Assembly (NCBI GenBank): GCA_944320355.1
Contig: CALUHC010000010.1
Coordinates: 53,376-117,375 of the forward strand
Length of the DNA stretch: 64,000 nt
Direction: 5' to 3'
Source of the DNA: an uncultured Prevotella sp.
GTDB taxonomy: Bacteria > Bacteroidota > Bacteroidia > Bacteroidales > Bacteroidaceae
Each line of letters begins with the position of its first letter. Positions within the stretch are counted from its first letter, which is position 1. A model generated the notes under the pieces. It did not search any database. It was not told the DNA's origin and saw nothing but the letters and a program-made list of their open reading frames with translations. Positions 53,127 to 61,408 of the stretch are shown here, one piece after another. The position numbers were made by a program, and so were the translations under genes.

Positions 53127-53714
53127 TCATTTCAGCATATCGATGACCATCAGCGTGACGTTCTCGCCCCGCGAGCTGTCTATGAAAGGGCAGGCGTTGT
53201 CATCTATGTTTATGATGAAGGCCAGCCCCTGCTGCCTGCCCACGGTGCTGATGGCCTTGCGAAGCCGGCGGTGCAGCGGCTCAAAGACCTCTTTCTCGGC
53301 CGAAGCCAGCAGGCGGTCTGATTCGGCGCGGAAGTCCACATTGCGCCGCAGCAACTCCTGAAGCTCGCTCTGCCGCTTGCGCAGAATGGACTCCGGATAG
53401 CCCGACTGCTCTTCGAGGAACTCCTCGTACTGGCTGTTGAACTCGTCGGCGGCGCGGCGCGCCTCGCCGGCATAACGCGCCTTGATGGTGTCAAGCCGGG
53501 CCACGGCCTCGGCATATCCGCGCATGGCGCGCAGCGCGGTGGAGTAGCTGACATAGCCGAAAACGGGCTTGGGCTCCTCCTCGGCCTGCGGCACGGCCAC
53601 AGGCTGCATCGGGTCGGCGGCCAGGGTGTCTATCTCCACCTGCGCCCTCGCGCCTGCCGACAACACGGCAAGCACGGCCACAAGGAGCAATCGCCTCAAT
53701 AACTTGCTGTCCAT
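53127..53714 (-). CDS. OmpH/Skp-like periplasmic chaperone, third copy
   Basis: The 195-residue product has a signal peptide (about 1-24) and a coiled-coil body from about 55 to 150 (YAEAVARLDTIKARYAGEARRAADEFNSQYEEFLEEQ), ending in a short beta part (AFIINIDDNACPFIDSS). The arrangement of a beta base with a long helical hairpin is that of Skp, which holds unfolded outer-membrane proteins on their way to the Bam complex. It is the most divergent of the three copies here, with an acidic Pro-rich N-terminal extension (about 30-50). The start at 53714 is chosen because its signal peptide begins there. Confidence 0.8.
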   Translation of the reverse strand: MDSKLLRRLLLVAVLAVLSAGARAQVEIDTLAADPMQPVAVPQAEEEPKPVFGYVSYSTALRAMRGYAEAVARLDTIKARYAGEARRAADEFNSQYEEFLEEQSGYPESILRKRQSELQELLRRNVDFRAESDRLLASAEKEVFEPLHRRLRKAISTVGRQQGLAFIINIDDNACPFIDSSRGENVTLMVIDMLK

Positions 53715-53795
53715 GACATTGCTTAAAGACAATGCCGCCGCACGCAGCCTTGGGGCAATGGCGCCTTCAGGCTTGCGGGCAGCGGCATGGCTGTG

Positions 53796-54293
53796 TTACT
53801 TCAGGCCCAACTTGGCTTTCACCTCGGCGGTGACGTCGGTGCTGAGCGTAGAGCTGATGTAGGGTATGCCGCCGGCTATGTCCATTATGTAAACATAGTT
53901 GCCGGCCTGGCCCACCTGCTTGATGGCATCGACAACCTTGGTGGTGATGGCCTGCATCTTCTCCTGCGAAGCCTTGGCCAGAGCCTGCTGGTTGTCCTGA
54001 TAGCTCTGCTGTATGCGCTGGTAGAGCTCCTGCAGCTCCTGCTCGCGGCGCTGGCGGATGTTCTCGGGCAGCGTGGCGCGTGTGGAATCGTAGGCAGCCG
54101 ACTTCCTGGTCAGCTCGTCCTGCATGAGCTTGAGGTCGTTCTCGTACTGCTTCTGCAGGGCGTCAACCTCGTTTTTGGCAGTTGTGTATTCGGGCATCGC
54201 CTGGATTATGTCCTGCGAGTTTACGTGTCCGAACTTCTGTGCGAATGTTGCCAAAGGCGCAAACATCATGAGCGCCAAGAATAATTTTTTCAT
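53796..54293 (-). CDS. OmpH/Skp-like periplasmic chaperone, second copy
   Basis: The 165-residue product has a signal peptide (1-19, ending TFAQ) and the Skp plan: FGHVNSQDIIQAMPE at the base, a long helical hairpin (about 40-125, KNEVDALQKQYENDLKLMQDEL) and the closing strand YVYIMDIAGGIPYIS. It should chaperone outer-membrane proteins in the periplasm. It is flanked by two paralogues downstream of bamA, as in the PG0191-PG0193 region of Porphyromonas gingivalis. Confidence 0.88.
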   Translation of the reverse strand: MKKLFLALMMFAPLATFAQKFGHVNSQDIIQAMPEYTTAKNEVDALQKQYENDLKLMQDELTRKSAAYDSTRATLPENIRQRREQELQELYQRIQQSYQDNQQALAKASQEKMQAITTKVVDAIKQVGQAGNYVYIMDIAGGIPYISSTLSTDVTAEVKAKLGLK

Positions 54294-54421
54294 TTTGACT
54301 TAGTTATTTTTATTGTTATTGATTATAGTCTCTGTCACGCGCCTCCGCCACGCGCCCGCCCCCGCAGCCACGCAAGCACGGCCCGGCAGGCAGCTCCGCC
54401 CGCGGCCGGGGCGCGCCCCGC

Positions 54422-54934
54422 TCAGTATGAGTAGCCCAGCTTCTGCAGCACCTCGTTGCTAATGTCTATCTTAGGGCTGCCGAATATGATGCCGGTGTTG
54501 CCGGCGCGGTCAACAACAAGCTGGTAGCCGCGCAGGTCGGCAATGTCCTTCACCGCGTTGTATATCTCGTCCTGTATCGGGGTCATGAGGCTGGCGCGCT
54601 TCTTGAACAGCTCGCCGTCGGGGCCGAAATACTTCCTTTTAAGCTCGGCGGCCGCCTTCTCCTTCTCCATGATGGCGTCCTGCCGCTCCTTCTTCTGCTC
54701 TTGCGATAGGAACACCACCTCGTTCTGGTAGTTCTTGTACATGGTCTGCGCCTCGGTGGAGAGAGCCTCGACCTCGGCCTGCCATTTCTTTGAAACCTGG
54801 TTGAGCTGCTCGTTTGCGCGCTCGTAGGCCGGAATGTTCTTCAGTATGTACTCCATGTCAACGAGGGCAAACTTCTGCGCGCTCGCGGCCATGGCCGAGA
54901 GCAGCATAGCGAACATCATCACAATCTTTCTCAT
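54422..54934 (-). CDS. OmpH/Skp-like periplasmic chaperone, first copy
   Basis: The 170-residue product has a signal peptide (about 1-20) and the Skp plan: FALVDMEYILKNIPAYE at the base, a helical hairpin with VVFLSQEQKKERQDAIMEKEKAAAEL, and the closing strand YQLVVDRAGNTGIIFG. The start at 54934 (MRKIVMMF) fits a signal peptide; the longer frame reaches into the bamA spacer. It lies 31 bp after bamA. Confidence 0.9.
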   Translation of the reverse strand: MRKIVMMFAMLLSAMAASAQKFALVDMEYILKNIPAYERANEQLNQVSKKWQAEVEALSTEAQTMYKNYQNEVVFLSQEQKKERQDAIMEKEKAAAELKRKYFGPDGELFKKRASLMTPIQDEIYNAVKDIADLRGYQLVVDRAGNTGIIFGSPKIDISNEVLQKLGYSY

Positions 54935-54965
54935 AATCTTAAATCGCCTCCTTTTTATTTGGTTA

Positions 54966-57587
54966 TCAGAACTCCTGCCCGAGGACAAAGTGGAACTGGC
55001 TGCCGCCCTTGGTGCCGGTAGACAAGGCCGTGTCGAAACCGTAGGCCCAGTCGATACCCATCAATCCCACCATCGGGAGGAAGATGCGCACACCCGCTCC
55101 AGCCGAGCGCTTCATGTTGAACGGGTTGAAGTCCTTAGTGTCATACCACGCATTGCCGCCCTCAAGGAACGCAAGACCATAGATGGTGGTGTTGCCGAGC
55201 ATGAAAGGATAGCGCAATTCGAGCGTGAAACGGTCGTATGCGTAGCCCGGGGCGGAGTAAGGAGTGAGCGAGCCGTTCTCATATCCGCGCAAGCCTATGG
55301 TCTCCTGGGCATACCCCGAGGAATATCCGCTCATGCCGTCGCCACCCATATAGTAGGTCTCGAAGGGCGACTTCTTGTATTGGTTGTACGACCCGAGCAG
55401 CCCGAACTCAACGCGCGTCATGAGCACGAAGCACTTCGTGCCACCGGTGAGAGCCGTAAAGTTGCGGAACTTGAACTTCCACTTGTGGTATTCTATCCAC
55501 CTGTACTTGTCTTGCTGCTCGTCCTGGTACGTGGCCGAGTTGACATCGGTGGCCAAGTGCTCGTAGTCCTTGCCGTCCCAGAGCGACCATGGCGGGGTGA
55601 GAGTGACCGAAGCGAGGAACTCCGAGCCGCGACGCGGGAACAGCTGGTTGTCGGTGCTGACTCGCGACAGCGTGATTCCAAGGTTCACGTTGTTGCAGTT
55701 TCCGTTCGTTATGATGAAGTACTGCCAGTCTTGCAGCATATAACGCTGGTAGGCCAACGACACAGAGAGCTGGAAGTAGTCATCGGGCCAGCGCAGGCGC
55801 TTGCCCCACCCTATCGAGAAGCCAAGCAACTTGACATACTTGTCCTCATCGAGGTAGCTCTCGTAGTTGTTGTAATAATTGTTGTTGTAGCTCCCGTAGT
55901 AGTTATAATAGTTGTACCAGTTGCTGTTATAGTAGTTGCTGTTCACGTCGGTCTGCTTCGAATAGAACGCTCCCACGTTGAAGGCGTTAGGCCGCTTCCC
56001 GCCAAACCATGGCGCAGAATAGCTGATGCTGTACGACTGGTAGTAAGTTCCGTTGGTCTGCGCGCTCAAAGCGAGCTGCTCTCCGTCGCCGATTGGCATG
56101 ATGCCCCGGTGCATTTTGTTCTTTCCGAAGAGGTTGCGCATCGAGAAGTTGTTCAGCTTCAACGATATGCGGCCTATCACTCCCGTCTGTCCCCAACCCA
56201 AGGAGAACTCCACCTGGTCGTTGGACTTCTGCTCAAGCTCCCAGTTTATGTCAACGGTTCCGTCCTCGAAGTTAGGCTTTATGTCCGGATTCACCGTCTC
56301 GGGGTTGAAGAATCCCATTGAGGCAATCTCTCGGGCGGAGCGCATCAGCGCGTCCTTGGAGAATAGGTCGCCGGGCTTTGTGCGCAGTTCGCGGCGCACC
56401 ACCTCCTCGTACAGGCGGTCGTTGCCGAATATCCTGACGTGGCTGATGTGCGCCTGCTGGCCCTCGGTGATTCTCATCTCAAGGTCGATGGAGTCTCCCA
56501 CGATGTTCACTTCCGTGGGAACGAGCGAATAGAAGATATAGCCGTTGTTCCAATAGAAGTTCCCGACGGCATCCTCATCCTCGGTGAGTCGCTTGTTGAG
56601 CAGTTTCTGGTTATACACATCCCCCTTCTTCATGCCGAGCATCATGTTGAGATAGTCGGTGGTTGCCACAGTGTTTCCCACCCACGTGATGTTCCTTATG
56701 TAGTACTTCTGGCCCTCGTCCACCTCAACGTAAACGTTGACATGATTGCGGTCATAGTTCCAGACGCTGTCTTTAACGATGACCATGTCGCGATATCCAA
56801 GCTCGTTGTACTTGTCGATGAGGTTCTGCTTGTCGGTTTCAAAGCGCTCGTCGGTATATTTCTTCGACCTGAGGAAAGAAGCGAGCTTGCCGGCTTCATG
56901 CGTCTTCGCGAACACTCCCTTACGGAACAATCCTCCCTTTATCTTCTTGGTTGAGAGGTTCTTGTTGCCAACGATGATGATGTGCTTCACCTTCATCTTG
57001 TCTTTCTTGTCCACGTTCACATCGAGAATCACCTGATTCTTGGCTGCCACGTCATCGCGTTGCCTTATGTCTATGACGGCGTTCTTGTAGCCTTTCTCGT
57101 CAAAATACTTCTTGGCAAGAATCTTAGCGCGGTCTATTATGTTTGGAGTTATCTGGCTTCCTGATATGATTCCGAGTTTCGCCTCAAGGTCTTCACGCTC
57201 CGATTTCTTCACGCCGTTGTAGTTGATTGTGCTCACACGGGGGCGGAGCGTGAGGTTGAAGCACAGATATATCTTCGACCCCACTATGGAGTCTGCCGTT
57301 ACCGACACGTCAGAGAACAGCCCGTGCTTCCAGTATCGCTTCACGGCCTCGGTGATTTCCGACCCCGGCACACTTATCTGCTGCCCCACAGAGAGACCCG
57401 AAATGCCGGTGAGCACATAGTCCTCATAGCCTTCCACACCCTTGGCCGTAAGGCCGCCGATGACGCATATGCGCGGTGTTCCGGTATATGATATATCGGG
57501 ATTGACAATCTTGTCTTGCGCCCAGCCAGCCGTACCGAGACAAACAGCCACGGCAAGCAAGCAGAGCGTTCTCTTAACATACTCCAT
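54966..57587 (-). CDS. bamA: Outer-membrane assembly factor BamA
   Basis: The 873-residue product has a signal peptide (about 1-23), POTRA repeats (about 28-430, for example VKHIIIVGNKNLSTKKIKGG and ISHVRIFGNDRLYEEVVRREL) and a 16-strand barrel ending in FHFVLGQEF. The loop-6 motif is seen as GLRGYE near residue 770. It folds barrel proteins into the outer membrane. Residues about 549-577 form an insert made almost only of Asn, Tyr and Ser, probably an extracellular loop. It lies between uppS and the first OmpH gene; the operon order matches Porphyromonas gingivalis. Confidence 0.95.
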   Translation of the reverse strand: MEYVKRTLCLLAVAVCLGTAGWAQDKIVNPDISYTGTPRICVIGGLTAKGVEGYEDYVLTGISGLSVGQQISVPGSEITEAVKRYWKHGLFSDVSVTADSIVGSKIYLCFNLTLRPRVSTINYNGVKKSEREDLEAKLGIISGSQITPNIIDRAKILAKKYFDEKGYKNAVIDIRQRDDVAAKNQVILDVNVDKKDKMKVKHIIIVGNKNLSTKKIKGGLFRKGVFAKTHEAGKLASFLRSKKYTDERFETDKQNLIDKYNELGYRDMVIVKDSVWNYDRNHVNVYVEVDEGQKYYIRNITWVGNTVATTDYLNMMLGMKKGDVYNQKLLNKRLTEDEDAVGNFYWNNGYIFYSLVPTEVNIVGDSIDLEMRITEGQQAHISHVRIFGNDRLYEEVVRRELRTKPGDLFSKDALMRSAREIASMGFFNPETVNPDIKPNFEDGTVDINWELEQKSNDQVEFSLGWGQTGVIGRISLKLNNFSMRNLFGKNKMHRGIMPIGDGEQLALSAQTNGTYYQSYSISYSAPWFGGKRPNAFNVGAFYSKQTDVNSNYYNSNWYNYYNYYGSYNNNYYNNYESYLDEDKYVKLLGFSIGWGKRLRWPDDYFQLSVSLAYQRYMLQDWQYFIITNGNCNNVNLGITLSRVSTDNQLFPRRGSEFLASVTLTPPWSLWDGKDYEHLATDVNSATYQDEQQDKYRWIEYHKWKFKFRNFTALTGGTKCFVLMTRVEFGLLGSYNQYKKSPFETYYMGGDGMSGYSSGYAQETIGLRGYENGSLTPYSAPGYAYDRFTLELRYPFMLGNTTIYGLAFLEGGNAWYDTKDFNPFNMKRSAGAGVRIFLPMVGLMGIDWAYGFDTALSTGTKGGSQFHFVLGQEF

Positions 57588-57617
57588 CCTGTATATATAA
57601 ATATGTGTGAATACTCA

Positions 57618-58358
57618 TCATCGTTCGTTCTCCTCCACTTGGGCTTCGGTCTTTCCGAAGCGCCGCTGGCGTTTCTGATAGCTCAATATGGCCTTGCGCA
57701 GAGCGTCCTCATCGAAGTCTGGCCAATAAGTGTCGCAGAAATAAAGTTCCGAATAGGCTATCTGCCAGAGCAGGAAGTTGGATATGCGCAGCTCTCCGCC
57801 GGTGCGTATGAGCAGGTCCGGGTCGGGCATGAAAGCCGTTTCGAGGTGTGCAGCCACGGTATCCTCGCATATTCCGGCAGGATCCAAGCTGCCCCCAGCC
57901 GCCTTTGCGGCAATTTCCCTTGCGGCCTTGGCAATCTCCCACTTGGCCGAATAGCTTAGAGCCACGACCATGGTCATGGCCGTGTTGCCCGCAGTGTGCT
58001 CCTCGGTCTCGCGCAACTTGCGCGCCACCTCAGCCGGCAGCCTCCCCAAGTCGCCTATGACACGGAAGCGCACGTTGTTCTTCATGAATATCTCATCCTC
58101 CAAAGAGGACAGCACCAGCCCCATTAGAGCCGCGACCTCGGCGGCAGGCCGGCTCCAGTTCTCTGTAGAGAAAGTATAGAGCGTAAGGAACTTCACGCCG
58201 AGGCGCGTACACTCCGACGTGATGCGGCGCACGGCCTCAACCCCGGCCTGATGGCCATAGCTGCGCTCGCGGCCCCTCTCGGCGGCCCAGCGCCCGTTGC
58301 CGTCCATGATGATGGCCACGTGGCGCGGTATGCGTTTCATATCTATCTGCTCTGTCAT
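57618..58358 (-). CDS. uppS: Isoprenyl transferase (undecaprenyl diphosphate synthase)
   Basis: The 246-residue enzyme adds isopentenyl units to farnesyl diphosphate to make the undecaprenyl carrier. The catalytic aspartate is in [13 protein letters not shown] (Asp19), with [10 protein letters not shown] and [19 protein letters not shown] further on. The start at 58358 lies 7 bp after the PorG-like gene; the longer frame overlaps it. The gene provides the carrier used by the cell-wall genes of the same operon. Confidence 0.95.
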   Translation of the reverse strand: MTEQIDMKRIPRHVAIIMDGNGRWAAERGRERSYGHQAGVEAVRRITSECTRLGVKFLTLYTFSTENWSRPAAEVAALMGLVLSSLEDEIFMKNNVRFRVIGDLGRLPAEVARKLRETEEHTAGNTAMTMVVALSYSAKWEIAKAAREIAAKAAGGSLDPAGICEDTVAAHLETAFMPDPDLLIRTGGELRISNFLLWQIAYSELYFCDTYWPDFDEDALRKAILSYQKRQRRFGKTEAQVEENER

Positions 58359-58365
58359 GTCTTTG

Positions 58366-59073
58366 TCAAAATCTATCGTTATGGCACGTCTTGCACTTTG
58401 CCCAGATATCGTATGTAAGCGACAGTTGCAGTATGCTGTAACTGTCCGTGTTCTTAAATATGCCACTGCTCTCGATGCCGTAAGGATCGTCTGTGCCGTC
58501 GAGTTTGTCGCTCAGCGAGAAATGCATCGTCCACTCCAGCGCGAGGTTGAGCCTTGCGCCCACCTTGTATTTCAGCCCGGCCCCGATAGGCAGGTTGCCT
58601 GTGATGACACTGCCGTCTGCCTTGGCATAAGTCAGCCCCAGGCCTATGGCTATGAAAGGCGTGAATCGGCGCGCGCCGAAATACTCGCGCCCCGTACCGT
58701 AGGGCCAGAAGTTGTACTCGAAGCGCAGCCCCGCGTCAACAACAGTGTTGCTGAAGGAGAGCACAGAGTCCTGAAACTCAGGATACCACGTGGACACATC
58801 GGCAGACGAGCCTTTCAGCTTGCCGTATGTAACGTTGAGCCCCAATGCCATGCGCGGGTTGAAGCGGTACTTGGCCACCAGCCCCCCGCCCGGCTGCATA
58901 TTCTTGGCTATGCTGCCGTTGAAGTCGCCCTGATATGACACGAGACCCGCGCCGACACCAATCTCGGCCCTGTACTCCGGGTCTGTCTGCGCCGGCGCGG
59001 CCACAGCAACGGCAATCATCACGCCCGCTGCGACCCACTTCTTCATCCTAGAGAGCACCTTTCCCATAGGCAT
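58366..59073 (-). CDS. porG: DUF6089 outer-membrane protein, PorG-like (type IX secretion)
   Basis: The 235-residue product has a signal peptide (best fit from MKKWVAAGV, so a start at 59046 is possible) and an eight-strand-type barrel with [21 protein letters not shown] at the start and [16 protein letters not shown] at the end. It matches the DUF6089/PorG family. PorG is an outer-membrane component of the type IX secretion system of P. gingivalis, where its gene lies next to uppS and bamA exactly as here. Role and name are inferred from family and gene order. The secreted protein at 31.9-34.0 kb carries the matching C-terminal signal. Confidence 0.8.
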   Translation of the reverse strand: MPMGKVLSRMKKWVAAGVMIAVAVAAPAQTDPEYRAEIGVGAGLVSYQGDFNGSIAKNMQPGGGLVAKYRFNPRMALGLNVTYGKLKGSSADVSTWYPEFQDSVLSFSNTVVDAGLRFEYNFWPYGTGREYFGARRFTPFIAIGLGLTYAKADGSVITGNLPIGAGLKYKVGARLNLALEWTMHFSLSDKLDGTDDPYGIESSGIFKNTDSYSILQLSLTYDIWAKCKTCHNDRF

Positions 59074-59079
59074 TGGCGC

Positions 59080-60474
59080 TCAATCGTCCCAGTCGATGCT
59101 GTTAAGCCGGCCGCGCCACACCTCTCCACTGCCCGCGCACACAACCCAGATATTGCCCGAGCCATCGGCCGTTGCGCCAACCGCCACGGCCGCGGAGTCG
59201 AATCCGTCGGGGAATGTGTATGTCGTACTGCGCTGCCATGTCAGGCCTCCGTCCCGGCTTTCGTACATACTGGCGTATGGGCTCTCCGTGCAGTCACCAA
59301 TGCCGGCACCGCCAAAAGCTATCTTCCGGCCGTCGTAGTCCAGCACATTGAGCCCGCTGAGCCTCGGCAGGGGGTAGTAGTTGCGGCTGTCAGCCTCCAT
59401 GTAGACCCATCGGCTGCTCTCGCTTCCAGCGGCATATTCCACAATCTTGCGCCACACGCGGGCGGTTGTGTCGGCCTGGTGCTCGGCAACGGAGCGGTTG
59501 CCCACGAGCAACACGTAGTCGGTGCTGTCCACATAATCGTAGGGAACGGTGACCGAAGCAATGTCGGTGGCAGGCATCTGAACAGGGTCGTCGCCGAGCG
59601 CGTCGGCGCTCCACGTGCGCCCACCGTCGGCAGACCTGACAATCAGGCCTCCTTCCAGGCCATACAGCTCGGAAGTGCTTGCGCCAACAAGCCGCTGCGG
59701 AGCGGCCGCAGAACCTACGGGATAGAAGCTTTCCCCGTCGACAGAGGCAAGCAGCGACGAGCCGTCGAGCACAAAGAGCGTGTCGCCCTTCACCGCCACA
59801 TTATTATATACGTCGCCCCCGAATGCCTGCGCAGCCCTCGTCCACGTGCTGCCGTCGGCAGTGGAGTAGAGGGATGTGGTGCCGCCACTGAGCCCGAAGA
59901 GGAGCACTCTGCCGCCAAAGGCAACCATCTTCACGCCCTCCATCGCGGCGAAGTCGGCATTGTCGGGCAGCCGTGTCCAACGGAACTGGCCCGCCTCCTC
60001 GCGGTGCACATTCACCCTGACGCGGTATTGGCGGTACGAGCGCCCGTCTGAGGCGTACGCGCGCAAGTAGCGCGTGTAGCTGAAGTCTATGGAGTCGGTG
60101 CTCGACAGCGTGCGCAGCGAGTCGCGCGTCCTGTTCTCTATCAGCACCGATGCATTGTTCTTTGTATAAGCCGAGCAGAGCAGCCGCGTGGCATCCACGC
60201 CCACCGGCAGCGAGTCCACGTTGTATATCTCGCCGTTCAGCTGGTCGATATAGAAAGGATAGTCTGCCACGCTCTGGTCGTCCTCCACATAGACAGAGTC
60301 CTCGCCTGTCGACGAAGTGGTGTGCTTTGTCAGCTTAGCGTTGGTTATATTGAATTGCGTAATGGCAATGTCATCATATAGGGTGATATTGTCAGTATAG
60401 TCGGTGTCGAGGCATGACGCAAATAGAACTGATGCCACGAGCAGCAGGCACAACCGGCCAATGTTCTTACTCAT
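59080..60474 (-). CDS. DUF6242 lipoprotein with propeller-like repeats
   Basis: The 464-residue product has a lipoprotein signal ending at Cys21 (LFASC) followed by LDTDYTD. An N-terminal beta domain (about 30-165, with YPFYIDQLNGEIYNVDSLPVG) is followed by sialidase-like repeats (YSTADGSTWTRA, RSADGGRTWSADAL, YESRDGGLTWQRSTTY), which resemble the Asp-box motif of a beta-propeller. It heads the envelope operon, with its stop 6 bp before the PorG-like gene. The function is unknown. The start at 60474 is set by the lipoprotein signal; the longer frame to 60741 is rejected. Confidence 0.82.
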   Translation of the reverse strand: MSKNIGRLCLLLVASVLFASCLDTDYTDNITLYDDIAITQFNITNAKLTKHTTSSTGEDSVYVEDDQSVADYPFYIDQLNGEIYNVDSLPVGVDATRLLCSAYTKNNASVLIENRTRDSLRTLSSTDSIDFSYTRYLRAYASDGRSYRQYRVRVNVHREEAGQFRWTRLPDNADFAAMEGVKMVAFGGRVLLFGLSGGTTSLYSTADGSTWTRAAQAFGGDVYNNVAVKGDTLFVLDGSSLLASVDGESFYPVGSAAAPQRLVGASTSELYGLEGGLIVRSADGGRTWSADALGDDPVQMPATDIASVTVPYDYVDSTDYVLLVGNRSVAEHQADTTARVWRKIVEYAAGSESSRWVYMEADSRNYYPLPRLSGLNVLDYDGRKIAFGGAGIGDCTESPYASMYESRDGGLTWQRSTTYTFPDGFDSAAVAVGATADGSGNIWVVCAGSGEVWRGRLNSIDWDD

Positions 60475-60500
60475 TCGATATGGTTTTATATTTTTAGCTG

Positions 60501-60508
60501 CAAATTTA
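60501..60508 (-). promoter_or_regulatory. -7 box of the DUF6242-to-murI operon
   Basis: TAAATTTG on the minus strand lies 27 bp before the DUF6242 start. Confidence 0.6.
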
Positions 60509-60934
60509 ATCACAATTCCGTAAATAGGCGCAAGTTTCGGCCTTTTATTAAGCAAAAAACATAATAAGGCGCGCATTTTAAGGTCTGTTAGTTTAAAACC
60601 ACCGCCATATATCGACGAACCAAAGCGCCACGCAAACCGACGGCAGCGCGCGCACCTTACGGCTCGCGAGCCCCCTGCGCCGCCATGCCGCCGCCCTCCA
60701 CCGCAGGGAAAGCCATGCACACAAGCCACGCCTTGCGCCACGAGCCAGGGCCGGGCACGCCACGCCCGGCACAGATTCCCATAAAAAAATAACGCGGTAT
60801 GAATCGCTCACCCCGCGCCACTTTCTTGAACAGCGTGGCCAAAAACCTAAAATTCATAGCCACAACCGTTCTCAATGAAAATCTAATAACATAATCTTTA
60901 CCTTAAATCTATTAACTACTAACCTAATGAATAA

Positions 60935-60968
60935 CAGTTACAATCTCACGATTGCAACTGCAAAGATA
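60935..60968 (-). promoter_or_regulatory. Orphan -7 box with a start-proximal hairpin
   Basis: TATCTTTG (60968-60961, minus strand) is followed at once by GCAACTG-type arms: CAGTTACAATC and GATTGCAACTG pair with one mismatch around TCAC. A transcript from here would begin inside the hairpin and run toward the DUF6242 gene. Confidence 0.35.
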
Positions 60969-61216
60969 CAATAATAAAATGAAAAGCCGAACAATAATAC
61001 GGACTTTTTCCTGAAAGCGCCGCCTTTATTGATTTATGTCAATTTCCACACAGTTCCAGCACACACCACCCTGCCCCACCATCCACCTGCGCCCCGGATG
61101 CGCGCCGAGACCCGCCCGGGCGTCAAAAAAGCGGGAACAAAGGAGAAAAAGGGCCTTTTTGACGATTTTTTTGCCACAGAAAGCACATTTGGCAGACAAC
61201 CAAAGGCTTTTTTCAC

Positions 61217-61224
61217 TAACTTTG
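61217..61224 (+). promoter_or_regulatory. -7 box of the GH32 gene
   Basis: TAACTTTG lies 185 bp before the start codon, giving a long leader. Confidence 0.5.
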
Positions 61225-61408
61225 CCTACGGATAAGCCGCCAAGGAAACCGGCACGTGACAACGCCGCCAAGACGCCACACCCTGCCGGGATGCCGGTCG
61301 GCGGCCACCGGGCCACAGACCAGGCTGGCACCGCCCGCCGGCGCCACTGCGCAAAGGCACGGCGGCGAACACTAACAAACAACGACCAATAACGAAAAAA
61401 ACAGAACA

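Larger units (their letters stand above)
60475..61408. other. Long intergenic region with promoters and an orphan minus-strand signal
   Basis: The 934-bp gap contains the DUF6242 promoter (60501-60508), an unassigned minus-strand -7 box with a hairpin (60935-60968), the GH32 promoter (61217-61224) and G+C-rich sequence with no recognised gene. A 66-72 residue minus-strand frame (60657-60875, internal ATG at 60857) has no known relatives and cannot be confirmed. Confidence 0.4.

Noticed and set aside
60475-60741. Upstream extension of the DUF6242 gene
   Set aside because: It runs through the promoter and lacks sense; the lipoprotein signal peptide begins at 60474.
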